Positions 15,612-17,035 of a stretch of DNA of 17,035 nucleotides are shown here, piece after piece. A program made the translations under genes and the position numbers. Source of the stretch: Bacteroidota bacterium (GTDB taxonomy: Bacteria; Bacteroidota; Bacteroidia; Bacteroidales; Prolixibacteraceae); NCBI GenBank assembly GCA_030632865.1, contig DAOVTY010000033.1, positions 1 to 17,035 on the forward strand, written 5' to 3'. The stretch's first letter is position 1, and each line of letters begins with the position of its first letter. The notes under the pieces were generated by a model. That model was not told the origin of the DNA and did no database searches. It was given only the letters and a program-made list of their open reading frames with translations.

Positions 15612-16259
15612 ATGAAAATAAAAGTTCTGGTTACAGATGATCATCAGTTGTTTAGAGAAGGCTTAGTTAATTTATTATTTTCGGCACCAGATATTGAAGT
15701 TGTCGCAGAGGCTGTTGATGGTAAGGATGCTATAAAAAAAGTAAGTCATTTTAAACCCGACGTTCTTTTAATTGATATTGCAATGCCAAACATGAATGGG
15801 ATTGAGGCTACGCGAGAGCTAAAAGAAAAGATGCCGGAGATAAAAATTATTGCTCTCTCGATGCACTCCGAAAAACAATATGTAAAGGGTATTTTAGAAG
15901 CAGGTGCTGATGGGTATTTACTAAAAAACTGTACATATCAACAATTAACAGATGCTATTAAGTCGGTGCATGCCGGGAAAAAATATCTAAGTACAGATAT
16001 TACAACAATGATTATAAATGGATATTTGGAACCATCGAAAAACGATTCCGAAGGCATTTCTACTTTATCAAAAAGGGAAAAAGAAATTTTCATTTTATAC
16101 GCTGAAGGAAAGTCAACGCGTGAAATTAGTGAAAAACTATTTATAAGTGTAAAAACAGTTGGAACACACAAACAACATATTTTTGAAAAATTAAACTTAA
16201 AATCGAATTCAGATTTAATAAAATATGCAATAAAAAAAGGTCTCATTCAACTCGATTAA
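15612..16259 (+). CDS. NarL/FixJ-family response regulator
   Basis: A 215-residue two-domain transcription factor. The receiver (1-120) has Asp9/Asp10, phospho-acceptor Asp55 in LLIDIAMPNMNG, Ser83 and Lys105, all the residues needed for phosphorylation. The C-terminal LuxR-type helix-turn-helix (about 150-210) reads LSKREKEIFILYAEGKST, then REISEKLFISVKTV and HKQHIFEKLNLKS, the full family pattern. It is almost certainly the partner of the upstream HisKA_3 kinase: same strand, 55-base gap, matching family types. The targets are not visible. Because no structural gene follows in the apparent operon, the regulon probably lies elsewhere. No terminator is obvious after the gene. Confidence 0.95.
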   Translation: MKIKVLVTDDHQLFREGLVNLLFSAPDIEVVAEAVDGKDAIKKVSHFKPDVLLIDIAMPNMNGIEATRELKEKMPEIKIIALSMHSEKQYVKGILEAGADGYLLKNCTYQQLTDAIKSVHAGKKYLSTDITTMIINGYLEPSKNDSEGISTLSKREKEIFILYAEGKSTREISEKLFISVKTVGTHKQHIFEKLNLKSNSDLIKYAIKKGLIQLD

Positions 16260-16633
16260 TTTGGGCTTAAACTTTTGCATAATTCAAAGATGGAATAATA
16301 TTTTCACTTGCACTCTTACCAACATGTTAATTCAGAAATAGGAACGCTAGACATTTTCTCCAATTTTAGAGCAAATGATTGGGTTACCAGCAATTTATAG
16401 TAGAAGAATGGATTTTATTGCACAAATAGTGCAAATTCAGCGTATTGTTGACTCTTGTAGAATAATACCGATCCAAAATTCGCTCCACCAACAAATTATT
16501 CCTAACCAGCTTCTTTGTACATTATTTTTACCACACTCAAATTATTATAACGATAAACTTAACACTGATTATTATTTATCAATATGTTACATTCTTTTAG
16601 CTTTATTTGCTAAAATAAATTTTGAAGTACCTT
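16260..16633. other. Gene-free region between the response regulator and the aldo/keto reductase
   Basis: These 374 bases hold no gene I can support. A frame from 16375 to 16692 has no recognisable motifs and runs into the reductase in another phase. An inverted repeat TTGCAC-AAATA-GTGCAA lies at 16418-16434. Just before the reductase, TAAATTTTG (16616-16624) is a near match to the -7 promoter element with one extra spacer base. Confidence 0.6.
16418..16434. repeat. Inverted repeat TTGCAC-N5-GTGCAA
   Basis: Perfect 6-bp arms around AAATA, 200 bases upstream of the aldo/keto reductase. The spacing suits either a dimeric regulator site or a small hairpin. No T-run follows, so it is not a terminator. 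Confidence 0.4.
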
Positions 16634-17035
16634 ATGTCAAAAATTTTAAACGAAAAATCTTCTATGGAATACAGAAGATTTGGCAAAACTGAAAAGCAAA
16701 TAAGCGTTATCACTTTAGGAGGAATGCGTTTTAACAATGTTTGGAATGAGCCTAGAAAAGAGATTTCCAATGAGACTCTGGAACAAGGTATAAAAACGGT
16801 TAAACTTGCTTTAGATGCCGGAATAAATCATATTGAAACAGCCTGGGGGTACATAAAAAGTGAAACCATTTATGGAAAAATACTAAATGACGAACTTAAA
16901 ATTCCGCGCGACACTTATCATTTAATGACAAAAGGAAACCCGGAGACAGCAGATGAAGTGCGTAAAATGGTTGAAAATCAATTAAAAGATTTAAAAACTG
17001 ATTATTTCGATTTTTACGGCTGGCATGGAATTAAC
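16634..17035 (+). CDS. Aldo/keto reductase, N-terminal part (cut by window end)
   Basis: An open frame of 134 codons runs off the window. The TIM-barrel reductase pattern is clear: YRRFGKTEKQISVITLGGMRF (13-33), then INHIETAWGYIKSE (65-78) carrying the active-site acid and Tyr73, LMTKG with Lys100, and FYGWHGIN with His131. The acid is Glu68 where most aldo/keto reductases have Asp; a HIET-type motif occurs in a subfamily often carrying a C-terminal iron-sulfur domain, so it may be normal here. The enzyme should reduce a carbonyl with NADPH; the substrate is unknown. The ATG at 16634 gives a ten-residue extension, and the Met11 codon at 16664 (MEYRRFG) is where the family usually starts. A promoter-like TAAATTTTG ends only nine bases before 16634, which also favours 16664. 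Confidence 0.88.
   Translation, partial: MSKILNEKSSMEYRRFGKTEKQISVITLGGMRFNNVWNEPRKEISNETLEQGIKTVKLALDAGINHIETAWGYIKSETIYGKILNDELKIPRDTYHLMTKGNPETADEVRKMVENQLKDLKTDYFDFYGWHGIN

Noticed and set aside
16375..16692. 105-codon plus-strand frame upstream of the aldo/keto reductase
   Set aside because: No recognisable motif, unconvincing composition, and it overlaps the well-supported reductase start in another phase.

Overview
The window reads as a chromosomal segment of a Bacteroidota bacterium, probably of the Bacteroidales/Marinilabiliales type. The DNA is AT-rich. Start codons mostly lack strong Shine-Dalgarno sequences. Several genes are preceded by the Bacteroidota sigma-factor -7 element TAnnTTTG. 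The protein set also fits: a conserved Bacteroidota-type unknown protein, a Bacteroidota-style AsmA protein and an SH3-NlpC/P60 enzyme. The lineage is an inference from style, not from a marker gene. Nothing in the window marks a mobile island: I see no integrase, transposase, tRNA, CRISPR or phage gene.

Positions 1-10684 are all on the minus strand. Reading from the right in the direction of transcription they are: a PBP4-like D-Ala-D-Ala carboxypeptidase/endopeptidase; an SH3-NlpC/P60 peptidase; an overlapping 30-residue membrane peptide; a Nudix hydrolase; an M48 membrane zinc protease; CinA; a large AsmA-family protein; a short-chain dehydrogenase; a conserved unknown protein with a Tudor/SH3-like N-terminus; and a secreted alpha/beta-hydrolase esterase cut by the window edge. 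Two of these genes (M48 and AsmA) can be extended upstream to TTG codons, but those TTGs lie inside TAnnTTTG promoter elements, so the downstream ATGs are the better starts. Cell-wall turnover (PBP4-like and NlpC/P60), envelope maintenance (AsmA, M48) and housecleaning (Nudix, CinA) dominate this half.

From 10780 onward all genes are on the plus strand. CrcB/FluC (fluoride channel) is followed by a DUF190 protein, a recurrent partner of CrcB. Enolase follows, with the clearest promoter in the window and a strong intrinsic terminator. A gene-free stretch of about 800 bases comes next. It holds a second promoter-like element and a second terminator about 70 bases apart, which together suggest a small RNA. 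Next is a two-gene signalling unit: a soluble REC-PAS-HisKA_3 histidine kinase and a NarL/FixJ-type response regulator. The window ends in the N-terminal part of an aldo/keto reductase.

Most of the window is ordinary core genome. The items most worth a second look are the candidate small RNA, the overlapping 30-residue membrane peptide, the CrcB-DUF190 pair, the unlinked REC-first kinase system, and three intergenic tracts of degenerate short tandem repeats.
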